Below, piece after piece: positions 1-8,836 of a stretch of DNA of 64,000 nt (the stretch's first letter is position 1; every line of letters begins with the position of its first letter). The DNA comes from Bacteroidales bacterium. GTDB taxonomy: Bacteria > Bacteroidota > Bacteroidia > Bacteroidales > JAFGUD01. The translations under genes and the position numbers were made by a program. The stretch covers positions 1 through 64,000 of the forward strand of contig JAFGUD010000339.1 in the NCBI GenBank assembly GCA_016938685.1, written 5' to 3'. The notes beneath the pieces are model-generated. The model saw nothing but the letters and a program-made list of their open reading frames with translations, was not told the origin of the DNA and did no database searches.

Positions 1-201
1 AAAATTTCTACGTTTACTCATAGGTACAAATTTAATGTTTTTTATTTTATTTAAATTTGTTGTCCAGTTTTTGGGGGGAATTATATTCTTATCCCACCCC
101 GACTCTTAATACAAGTAAGTTGATTCCGGCAGGACATTTGTGGTTGATTTTTACTATGTAGTAATTATAAGTCTTTCAAAATGAGATATCGATTGAGATT
201 A

Positions 202-240
202 AAAAAAGCCCGAAATTTTTTGGAATAATTTCGGGCTTTT
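202..240. terminator. Rho-independent, probably bidirectional terminator downstream of parC-like gene
   Basis: Inverted repeat AAAAAGCCCGAAATT...AATTTCGGGCTTTT flanked by A/T runs, just beyond the minus-strand stop at 254. Confidence 0.8.
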
Positions 241-253
241 AATATGGTTGTTT

Positions 254-2932
254 TTAAAAATCGAGGTTTATCTGTCTTCCGTCAGGCATTTTAATTTCAA
301 AGTCAATTTTTTTCTCTTTGGTTTCTTCCTTTTTTTCTTTGGTTTCTTCTTTTTTCTCGTTTGTTTCAACTTCTTCAATTGTATCATCATCAATGATTTC
401 ATCGTCGTTTGTTCCGAGTTCATCAAGGTCTGTTTCTGGAGTAATAAATTTGGCAGATGCAATGTCGTAGGTAGAAAGTCTTTTGCCACGAGCAGCAACC
501 GATTTTACTCCTAAAAATTCGTCAGAATTTAGTATTTTAGGGTCTTTATCTTTGTCATTTCCTCCGAAAATAAGTTCAATAAATGGTTTTTCAACATCTG
601 TAAATTCTACTAAATAAGAGCCTTTTTCTTCACTGATATATAGCTGTTCTACATTTGTGCTGTCAAAAGTGAAACGTTTTAGGTATAAATAACCTTGTTC
701 AGCGTTGAAATAAATTGCATTGTAAACTTTATCGGGATTGTATTTTTCAATTTGAATAATATCCGGTTCGTAGTGATTAGTAAGGTCATAAGTTGTTAGC
801 CTGTATGTTCCTGATTTACGAGCAACCAGAATTTTGTCACCATTTTCAAATTCACCCAAATATTGGTCAACTTCAACGTTTTTAAGCCTCAAAGTAGCAA
901 AGTCGAACCATCTTTTTTCTCCTCCGATTGTAGATTCCCCTTTTTCTTTGATTGTTATTTTGTGAACTAAATGTTTAGTGAGTAGATTTCCTTTTGCAGA
1001 TCTATTTCTGATAGAAAGTTCACCGAAATCAAAATCAAACTTAATTTTTTTAAGTCTTGCTTTTGGTTTGTGTTTAACTACAACTGTTTCAGCTTCGGCG
1101 TTTGGATTAGCTGAAAAATAATTTATTTTAGAATATTTGCTTCCGCTTGTAACGTCGTATCTTTTGTCTTTGATAATAGATGTCACCGTAAAACGTTTAA
1201 CATACGTATAGCCTGTTTTTCCGTCTAAATAAGCTACGTTGTATGTTGTTCTTTCGTCATTTTTTCTAAAAATATCAATATGTTCAACATTTTGACCTAT
1301 AAAGAACTTTTCTTGTACATTGGTCACAAAATATTCTCCGTTATTTAGAAATACAATAACATCGTCTATTTCGGAGCAATCGCTTAAAAACTCTGCTCCT
1401 TTTAGTTCTGTTCCGGCAAATCCTTCTTGGTAATTAACATAAAGTTTTTTGTTCGCTACCGCAACTTCTGATGCAATAATATCGTCAAAGTTTCTTATTT
1501 CGGTTTTTCTTTCCTTGCCTTTGCCGAATTTTTCTTTTATTCTAATGTAATAGTCAATAGTGTACTGAACAATATGATCCAAATTATATTGCGCTTGTTT
1601 GATTTTTTCTTCAAGATTTTTTAGTAGTTCGTCAGCTTTAAAAGAGTCGAATTTGGAAATACGTTTGATTTTTATTTCAGTAAGTTTAATAATATCGTCT
1701 CTTGTAACTTCTCTAATCAACAGTTTTTTAAAAGGTTCTAATCCTTTGTCTATTTCTTCTATTATTTGCTCAAAAGTTGTACATTCTTCAATTCGTTGAT
1801 AAATTTTATTTTGAATAAATATTTTTTCTAAAGATGAAAAGAAATGGGATTCGTTAAGTTCGTCAATTTCTATTTCGAGTTCTTTTGTTAGAAGGTTTTG
1901 AGTATTGTTGGTAGCTGCTATTAATAATTCGGTTACAGATAAAAATCTAGGTTTATTTCCTCCAATAACCGTTGAATTTGGAGAAATAGAAACTTCACAA
2001 TCTGTGAAAGCGTATAGTGCATCAATTGCCTGATCCGGTGTTAAATCTGTATGAATATGAACAATTATTTTTACTTGATCAGATGTTTTGTCTTCTATTT
2101 TTTTTATCTTAATTTTTCCTTTGTCATTCGCAGAAAGGATAGATTCTATTAGGGTTGTTGTAGTTTTACCAAATGGTAATTCTGTTATTGTAAGAGTTTT
2201 ACGGTCAGTTTTTTCAATTTTTGCTCTTACTTTTACTTTTCCGCCTCTAATACCATCGTTATATCTAGAAACATCAATCATTCCTCCTGAAATAAAATCA
2301 GGAAACAGCTCAAATTCTTGTTTTTTTAGATATGCAATTGAAGCATCAATTAGTTCGATAAAATTGTGAGGGAGAATTTTTGAAGCTAAACCAACAGCAA
2401 TACCTTCAACACCTTGCGCTAAAAGTAACGGGAATTTAACAGGCAAATTAATAGGCTCCTGATTTCTTCCGTCATAAGAAGTTTTCCATTCTGTTGTTTT
2501 GTGATTAAAAAGTACTTCAAGTGCAAATTTTGAAAGTCTGGCTTCAATATAACGTGGTGCTGCTGCTGAATCTCCTGTAAGAGTATTTCCCCAGTTTCCC
2601 TGAGCGTCAATAAGAAGTTCTTTTTGGCCTAGTTGAACAAGAGCATCTCCAATAGAAGCGTCGCCATGTGGGTGATATTGCATGGTGTATCCAATGATAT
2701 TTGCGACTTTATTGTATCGACCATCATCGAGGCGTTTCATTGCGTGTAAAATTCTACGCTGAACAGGTTTTAATCCGTCATTTAGATGAGGAACTGCTCT
2801 TTCTAATATAACATAAGAAGCATAATCTAAAAACCAGTTTTTATACATTCCGGAAACAGATATTATCGACATATCATTGTTTTCGACGTTTTCAGTATTT
2901 TGTTCAATTTCGTTTTTGTGGTCTTCGTCCAT
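254..2932 (-). CDS. parC: DNA gyrase/topoisomerase IV subunit A (ParC-like, Bacteroidetes type)
   Basis: Motifs DGLKPVQRRILHAM, YHPHGDASIGDALV, catalytic-tyrosine context APRYIEARLS; start moved to MDEDHKNE from the longest ORF start at 2995. Confidence 0.88.
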   Translation of the reverse strand: MDEDHKNEIEQNTENVENNDMSIISVSGMYKNWFLDYASYVILERAVPHLNDGLKPVQRRILHAMKRLDDGRYNKVANIIGYTMQYHPHGDASIGDALVQLGQKELLIDAQGNWGNTLTGDSAAAPRYIEARLSKFALEVLFNHKTTEWKTSYDGRNQEPINLPVKFPLLLAQGVEGIAVGLASKILPHNFIELIDASIAYLKKQEFELFPDFISGGMIDVSRYNDGIRGGKVKVRAKIEKTDRKTLTITELPFGKTTTTLIESILSANDKGKIKIKKIEDKTSDQVKIIVHIHTDLTPDQAIDALYAFTDCEVSISPNSTVIGGNKPRFLSVTELLIAATNNTQNLLTKELEIEIDELNESHFFSSLEKIFIQNKIYQRIEECTTFEQIIEEIDKGLEPFKKLLIREVTRDDIIKLTEIKIKRISKFDSFKADELLKNLEEKIKQAQYNLDHIVQYTIDYYIRIKEKFGKGKERKTEIRNFDDIIASEVAVANKKLYVNYQEGFAGTELKGAEFLSDCSEIDDVIVFLNNGEYFVTNVQEKFFIGQNVEHIDIFRKNDERTTYNVAYLDGKTGYTYVKRFTVTSIIKDKRYDVTSGSKYSKINYFSANPNAEAETVVVKHKPKARLKKIKFDFDFGELSIRNRSAKGNLLTKHLVHKITIKEKGESTIGGEKRWFDFATLRLKNVEVDQYLGEFENGDKILVARKSGTYRLTTYDLTNHYEPDIIQIEKYNPDKVYNAIYFNAEQGYLYLKRFTFDSTNVEQLYISEEKGSYLVEFTDVEKPFIELIFGGNDKDKDPKILNSDEFLGVKSVAARGKRLSTYDIASAKFITPETDLDELGTNDDEIIDDDTIEEVETNEKKEETKEKKEETKEKKIDFEIKMPDGRQINLDF

Positions 2933-3053
2933 TTTTATCCTAATTTTACAACGAGTGCAAAAATAGATAAAATTTTTTACAAGTATAAAATACATTTATC
3001 CACAAAATCGTACTTTCTGTTGGGTATTGTGAATAACTATTTGTTTTTTCAAT

Positions 3054-3080
3054 AAAAAAAGCCACACGAGGTGGCTTCAT
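3054..3080 (-). terminator. Terminator for the minus-strand gene at 3142-3606
   Basis: GCCAC-ACGAG-GTGGC hairpin with T-run on the minus strand. Confidence 0.7.
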
Positions 3081-3141
3081 TATATATATCGGTTTGATTA
3101 TTCTCAATAATGCGACAAATATTGTAAATTTTAAAAAAAAA

Positions 3142-3606
3142 TTATTTGCTTCCAACAAAAGATAATATTCCAACCGCACAAGTTTTCTTATCTTCAATTC
3201 CGTCTTGAAAACGGATTGAAACATAGTACATTCCTGATTTTCTGCATACAAAGTCGAAAGACTCATAATATTTTCCTGTTTTAGGATCATAAGTAGAACC
3301 GTAAGGAGCTGTTTTTTCAGGATGTTGACTGTCATAAAGAGTAAGAATCACCTTTTTTTCAAAACCTTCCGGAGTACAAAGATTAAATCTGTAATGAGCA
3401 TCTTTATTTAGAACAACAGTCCAACGAGCACCGCTTTCTGATGATTTTGAATTTTTAAGTTTTGTGTTAAAGTCACGCAAATATATACTTTGACCTTTAG
3501 TTGCACAAGCATAAACCATTTGTTGACGACATTGTGCATCAGCTTTTTGCGGTAAAAAACTTATAAATGCAAATGCAACGATAAGTGTAATTATGAGTTT
3601 TTTCAT
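3142..3606 (-). CDS. Hypothetical secreted protein
   Basis: N-terminal signal peptide MKKLIITLIVAFAFISFLPQKADA. Confidence 0.7.
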   Translation of the reverse strand: MKKLIITLIVAFAFISFLPQKADAQCRQQMVYACATKGQSIYLRDFNTKLKNSKSSESGARWTVVLNKDAHYRFNLCTPEGFEKKVILTLYDSQHPEKTAPYGSTYDPKTGKYYESFDFVCRKSGMYYVSIRFQDGIEDKKTCAVGILSFVGSK

Positions 3607-3607
3607 A

Positions 3608-4528
3608 TTATAAGTTTATTAATTTGTTACGAATTTTTTCTGTTATTAGTGTTATTTGTTGAAGTTGTTCGTCAGTCATTTCGACTATACTTTCTTCGTT
3701 TTGAATTATTGTTATGTGTCCGTCTATTACTTGTGTTTCAGGCTCTCCAACTTGATATGTTATTTTGACTTCGTCATAAATCTTCTGAAATTCTTTGAAG
3801 TCTGTAACTAAACTTTCAAAATAAGGATCGTCTTTGTAGATTTTAAGAATTGGATAAAGCATGTTGAACAAAATCTTTTGTTCTCCAATACGTTCTCTCA
3901 ATTTTTCGGATTTTTTTTCTTCTGTTACTTGTGTTAACAAATATAATCCTTCTAGCCAAACTCCTGTAATAGCAAGTAAACTAAGGTTACTTCTTCCACT
4001 TTCTCTTAGATAAGAGTCCATGTTTTGAAAACTTTGAACTGAAAGAAAAAGTAATGAATCAATGTTGTCATTGTTTGTGGCAATTCTTTTAAAAGACTGA
4101 AAATCAAAGAATTGACTTACTTTTAAATCGTCAGATAACCTTTTAATTGCTGAAAGATATTCTACAATTAACGAAGATCTTTCGTAAACGTTTAAATATC
4201 CTAAATCTGCACTCATAACTCCTAAGGCAAAAGCTTTTTTGTTATTTGTGTCGTAATTTTCAGTAAGTCCGGGATCTACCAGGTATTTTTTTGAAAATGG
4301 GACATTTAATGTACTCATAAGTGCGGCCATTTCAACAGGAGATGAAAAACTACTTATTATTTCGTTAATAGCATCTTCGTTGATAACAGGAGACTGAGTA
4401 GTATTCTGATCCATTATTAAGTCATCTAAATCCGCCTCATCATTATTGCAACCGCATCCAACAGTAAGCGATTGTAATGAAAAAATTAGTGCAAAAATTA
4501 GTATGCCTGATATATATCTTTTGAGCAT
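3608..4528 (-). CDS. Hypothetical exported/lipoprotein-like protein
   Basis: Hydrophobic N-terminus MLKRYISGILIFALIFSLQSLTVGCGC; one nt upstream of the next gene; start chosen internal to the longest ORF. Confidence 0.6.
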   Translation of the reverse strand: MLKRYISGILIFALIFSLQSLTVGCGCNNDEADLDDLIMDQNTTQSPVINEDAINEIISSFSSPVEMAALMSTLNVPFSKKYLVDPGLTENYDTNNKKAFALGVMSADLGYLNVYERSSLIVEYLSAIKRLSDDLKVSQFFDFQSFKRIATNNDNIDSLLFLSVQSFQNMDSYLRESGRSNLSLLAITGVWLEGLYLLTQVTEEKKSEKLRERIGEQKILFNMLYPILKIYKDDPYFESLVTDFKEFQKIYDEVKITYQVGEPETQVIDGHITIIQNEESIVEMTDEQLQQITLITEKIRNKLINL

Positions 4529-4668
4529 ATGAAATGGTTTATAAGGCAAAATTATAAATTGTTTTAATAAAATCAAAATTTTTAAATTATCTGTTGCCGT
4601 AAAGCAACCTTATTGAATATGAAATTTTGCATTGTAACTATCAGTACTACAATTATTATACCCCATAA

Positions 4669-7600
4669 TTACTTGCGTTTTTTTCGTTTGCGAATAAACT
4701 TAAATAACTTTTCAATTCCCGCTAAACCTTTTTTGAAATGTTCAAAATAGAGTGGGGGATAAAGCATCAAAGTCATAAACCAAATAACAAACATGTTAAA
4801 CCAAAATGTATCGTAATATCGCCCCATAAAATATTTTCTGGGTGCGTAAAAATGAGATCTGAAGCCAATAAAGTTTGTATCATCAGGATCCTGGAAAATT
4901 GGTTCTGCTTGTCGTACTAATTTATCTTTGTAACGAAGTATTTTGTATTTTTCGTATGTATTGGTTACAATGTCTTTTAGATGTTCATTTTCATATTTGT
5001 TTCGCATCATTATGTAAACACCGGGATGTTTGCTTGCCCAGGCAATTTTTATTGCTTCTTTTTCACTGTCTTTTTGGAAGTTTATTGTTCCATAATATGC
5101 TTTTAATTCTTCAAGATAAAATATCGTTTCATCATAAATATCTTCATCAAAGTCTCTAAGAGTCAGACTGTTGACGTAATCAAAACTAACTTTCTCACCA
5201 GTTTTATTCAACTCTTTTTCAATTTCGTTTTTAACTAGTGCTAAGTTGTCGATAATCATCGAGTCTATTGAGTCAGCATTTGCATCTTCGTAAAAATCTT
5301 TTGTATCGATTCCGTCTAAAACATCTATTATATTGTTTTCTATTTCAGGAATCCAATGTACTTGCATAAAATCTGCTGTACTAATATCTTTATCTAATTC
5401 GAAAAAATAGGATTCAAATTTGTTACTCTTAAATTGATGTACCATAATTGCTTCGTAAGCCCATCTTGACTGCATAAATTCTGCTACAATTGGTACTTTA
5501 TCAACGCTTCCAATTTTTCTGTTTAATTTACTAAAACTAAACATTGCTCCTCCTAATGCCATAAGTGGAATCATGATAAGAGGAATAAGAATATAAATAG
5601 TTACGGCTGAGTTGAAAGTTGCTGAGATGTTGAGTCCAAGCATGTTGGCATAAACAAATGTGGAGAATAATGCTAACCAAAAGTAAAATCCCATTCCTAT
5701 AATTCCAAGTATTGTGTTGCCAATAAGAACGTATTCTAAGGCTTGAATAGCAGAAATAGTTATTAAAATTATTATTTTAGAAATTAGATATCCTGATCTT
5801 GATAGATTTAGAAATTTTTCCCGTTTTAGAATTTTTCTGTCTCTAAATATTTCTTCTGCACTAACTGTTAATCCCAAGAAAAGAGCAACAACAATGCTCA
5901 TGAAAATATATGGAGGTATATTTTCGTTGTCGAAAAATATATATTTAGAAGAGTTAGGGTCTGCAATGTATCTGATTAAGAAAGCAAGAATTAAACCCAA
6001 CAACGGGGCTTCGGTCATACTTAAAACTATATATTGAGTATTGCTTAATTTTGATAATATGTCTCTTGTTAAAAATATTTTGAATTGATTAAACCAATTT
6101 GGAAGATTTAATGTTTTTTGAGGTTCTTCTTCAACAATCTCAATTCTTTTAATATCTTTAGAATTATAATAAGTTTCCGACCAAGCCGGAGGTGTTACTT
6201 TTCTGTTGGGAGTGTATCTACCAAATTCGTCAACTACTTTTGATTCTATAATATCAAAAATAAGTTCAGGTTTTACTGTTCCGCAAACCGGACATTCGCC
6301 TACATCGCTGTTAACTTGTTTGTCCAGAGATTTGAAATACATAATAGCTTCTACCGGATTACCGTAATAAATTTGGTAACCGCCGGTATCAAGGATCATC
6401 ATGTTGTCAAACATTTTGTATATGTCTGACGATGGTTGGTGAATTACAACAAAGATAAGTTTTCCCTTTAAAGCTAATTCCCTGAGCAAATCCATTACGT
6501 TTTCTGAATCTCTTGATGATAATCCCGATGTTGGCTCATCAACGAAAAGAATAAGGGGTTCGCGAATTAATTCAAGTGCTATATTTAAACGTTTTCTTTG
6601 TCCTCCGCTGATAAGTTTATTAAAAACGTTACCAACTTTTAGGTGTTTTATTTTATCGAGACCTAAATTTTGAAGTGTTTTGTTAACAAGTTCTGTAAGC
6701 TCTGCTTTTCCTTTGTCTCTAAAACAAAGTTTAGCACTATAATAAAGATTTTGAAAAACTGAAAGTTCTTCAATCAACAGATCGTCCTGCGGAATATATC
6801 CTATAAGTCCTTCTAGCTTTTCTTTTTCTTTATGAAGGTTAATGCTATTAATAAGAACTTCTCCACTTGTTGGTGTATAAATACCTGAAAGAATATTTAA
6901 AAGAGTTGTTTTACCTGAACCGCTTGCTCCAAGAATACCAATTAGTTTTCCTTGTGTTTCGGAAAGGTTTACTCTTCTGAGGCCAATATCTCCGGTTGGA
7001 AATTTGTAATGAACATCAATTACGTTAAACGATAATCTGGAAATATTTATATCGGATAAAAATTTAGCAACAACATCACTGTAATAAATAGGTTTTCCCT
7101 TTGGAAGTTTTAGTGTGCTTCCGGTAGCATACAGATAAATTCTTTGGTTGCTAATAGGTAGTCCGTTAAGCTGTATGGCTTCGGAGCCCGTATAACGCAT
7201 AAAATAGAGCTCGGAGCTGGCTATCCTGAGAACTAAAAGAATACCATCAATGTGTTCAGTTTTGATAGACAAACAATGTTCGCATTGGAGGTCTACGTCA
7301 TCTATTATTAGAATGCTACTCTTGTCTAATTTTTCAAAGTCGTTTTCGATAACAAAATCTCTAATGTTATCGTATTCTTCTTTTGAGATATTAAAAACTT
7401 CAGCAACAGTATCTATAATTGCCATTCTTTGTTCGGTAAATTGTCTGCTGGTATTAACCATTTCAAACAAACGAACAAGAACAACTATTTTTTGGTTTTG
7501 GTCAAGAGTTTTGTTTATTTTTCTACAAAGAGCAAGAGTTCTAACAGATTCTTTAACCGGAGTTAGTTTTTTTTTCTTAGTAGATGCCTGCGCAAATTCT

Positions 7601-7773
7601 CCTATTTCTGCTTTTTCTTTGAATTTTGTAAGATAATCTTGTACCGCTTCGTGACCAAGTTGTTGAGTCAAGAATGATTCTACAAAATCCAGTTCTTTCA
7701 TGTGAACTCCATCGTCTTGTTTCGCTATAATTGCTAGGAGTTGTATCAGCGCATTTAAAATCTCTTCACTCAT
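4669..7773 (-). CDS. ABCG-type ABC transporter (ATPase plus ABC-2 permease) with N-terminal TerB-like domain
   Basis: Walker A GASGSGKTT, signature LISGGQRKRLNIALEL, Walker B LILFVDEPTSGLS, multiple C-terminal TM segments; N-terminal ~140 aa TerB-like helical region. Confidence 0.82.
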   Translation of the reverse strand: MSEEILNALIQLLAIIAKQDDGVHMKELDFVESFLTQQLGHEAVQDYLTKFKEKAEIGEFAQASTKKKKLTPVKESVRTLALCRKINKTLDQNQKIVVLVRLFEMVNTSRQFTEQRMAIIDTVAEVFNISKEEYDNIRDFVIENDFEKLDKSSILIIDDVDLQCEHCLSIKTEHIDGILLVLRIASSELYFMRYTGSEAIQLNGLPISNQRIYLYATGSTLKLPKGKPIYYSDVVAKFLSDINISRLSFNVIDVHYKFPTGDIGLRRVNLSETQGKLIGILGASGSGKTTLLNILSGIYTPTSGEVLINSINLHKEKEKLEGLIGYIPQDDLLIEELSVFQNLYYSAKLCFRDKGKAELTELVNKTLQNLGLDKIKHLKVGNVFNKLISGGQRKRLNIALELIREPLILFVDEPTSGLSSRDSENVMDLLRELALKGKLIFVVIHQPSSDIYKMFDNMMILDTGGYQIYYGNPVEAIMYFKSLDKQVNSDVGECPVCGTVKPELIFDIIESKVVDEFGRYTPNRKVTPPAWSETYYNSKDIKRIEIVEEEPQKTLNLPNWFNQFKIFLTRDILSKLSNTQYIVLSMTEAPLLGLILAFLIRYIADPNSSKYIFFDNENIPPYIFMSIVVALFLGLTVSAEEIFRDRKILKREKFLNLSRSGYLISKIIILITISAIQALEYVLIGNTILGIIGMGFYFWLALFSTFVYANMLGLNISATFNSAVTIYILIPLIMIPLMALGGAMFSFSKLNRKIGSVDKVPIVAEFMQSRWAYEAIMVHQFKSNKFESYFFELDKDISTADFMQVHWIPEIENNIIDVLDGIDTKDFYEDANADSIDSMIIDNLALVKNEIEKELNKTGEKVSFDYVNSLTLRDFDEDIYDETIFYLEELKAYYGTINFQKDSEKEAIKIAWASKHPGVYIMMRNKYENEHLKDIVTNTYEKYKILRYKDKLVRQAEPIFQDPDDTNFIGFRSHFYAPRKYFMGRYYDTFWFNMFVIWFMTLMLYPPLYFEHFKKGLAGIEKLFKFIRKRKKRK

Positions 7774-7810
7774 TTTTTTCTTTTAAAAAAGATAAAAGGA
7801 AAGTTAAATG

Positions 7811-8203
7811 TTAGTCAACATCATAACTTACTTGTTCAAAAGGAACTTCTACTATGTCGGCGTATTCTTCTCCGGCTTCTTCCATGTCTTCATCATCTTC
7901 GGGGTAATGCCATCTGACTAAAACATCATGTCCATCGTCGTACATATCTTCTAATTTCAGTAGAACATCAAGAAGGAGTTTTGACGAAGCAGTGTTAAAA
8001 TACTCGAGTTTGAAGTCGAATATTGTTTTCCCCAAAGGTCCTTGTGCATATTCATCAAGCCATTCTAAAATAGGTTCATAAAAAGCAACAACATCTTCCG
8101 GAAGAGAACGTCCTGAAATTTCGAAAATAGGATTATCATCGTTAGGATCTAAAATAACTTTTGGAGTATCGTCTGTTCCTTGAATTTTAATAGGCTGTAA
8201 CAT
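7811..8203 (-). CDS. SiaC-like regulatory phosphoprotein (DUF1987 family)
   Basis: GRSLPEDVVAFYEPILEWLDEYA and FKLEYFNTASSKLLLDVL resemble SiaC/DUF1987; adjacent to SiaB-like and SpoIIE genes. Confidence 0.8.
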   Translation of the reverse strand: MLQPIKIQGTDDTPKVILDPNDDNPIFEISGRSLPEDVVAFYEPILEWLDEYAQGPLGKTIFDFKLEYFNTASSKLLLDVLLKLEDMYDDGHDVLVRWHYPEDDEDMEEAGEEYADIVEVPFEQVSYDVD

Positions 8204-8227
8204 ATTTTATATTATTTTTTTCAGTTA

Positions 8228-8824
8228 TTAAATTTTGTTTTCGGTTTTTAATCTTGAAATTGTAGATGTAAGAACAAAGAAAGATTTTTCTTCATCAATT
8301 TTTATGAAGCTGTATACAAGTTTTTGTCCTGTTTTTCTGGCAATATCTATAAAACCAAGTCCTGCGCCTCCTTTTTCAGAAAGCCTACCTTCTTTTATTT
8401 TTTGTTTGTAAAGTTTGTTGAGATTTTCTTTATCAAGTTGATTTATGTGTTCTAACATTTTCTTCAACTCGTCTATTTTATCATTGATTACAACATTACC
8501 GGTTGTTACATTATATTCTTTTTCGTCTTTACTGACAAGAAATATTCCTCTTCCGTCTTTAGATTCAATAAAATTAAATTGATTATCGGCGTGTTTACTA
8601 ATATTCTGTAGACATTCAACCATAACGTGAAAGACTTTTTTCTGAACAGAACTGTAGTCTTCGTCTTTAATCATATTGTTTTCTGTCAGCGAAGTAAATG
8701 CTTTTGTAATCTGATGCGTAATTTCGCCCTCGTATGCCAAGTTAATGTTGTTACGTTTCATTTTGATATAGAAATCGTAAACAAATTCGAGAGATTTTTT
8801 ACTGTCTTTTAATATATTCACCAT
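8228..8824 (-). CDS. SiaB-like protein kinase (DUF6272 type)
   Basis: VFHVMVECLQNISKHADN and GGAGLGFIDIARKTGQKLVYSF motifs; context between SiaC-like and SpoIIE genes. Confidence 0.78.
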   Translation of the reverse strand: MVNILKDSKKSLEFVYDFYIKMKRNNINLAYEGEITHQITKAFTSLTENNMIKDEDYSSVQKKVFHVMVECLQNISKHADNQFNFIESKDGRGIFLVSKDEKEYNVTTGNVVINDKIDELKKMLEHINQLDKENLNKLYKQKIKEGRLSEKGGAGLGFIDIARKTGQKLVYSFIKIDEEKSFFVLTSTISRLKTENKI

Positions 8825-8836
8825 TGTGATAATGTT

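Noticed and set aside
1-200. Left-edge sequence as a coding or RNA feature
   Set aside because: No supported ORF or recognisable RNA structure could be identified in this partial region.
248-514. Plus-strand ORF (88 aa) opposite the parC-like 3' end
   Set aside because: Antisense to the coding region and compositionally biased (Phe-rich from the Lys/Glu repeat tail); no independent signals.
2946-3335. Minus-strand 129-aa ORF
   Set aside because: Overlaps the signal-peptide protein at 3142-3606 in another frame, crosses a terminator hairpin, and has no coherent domain.
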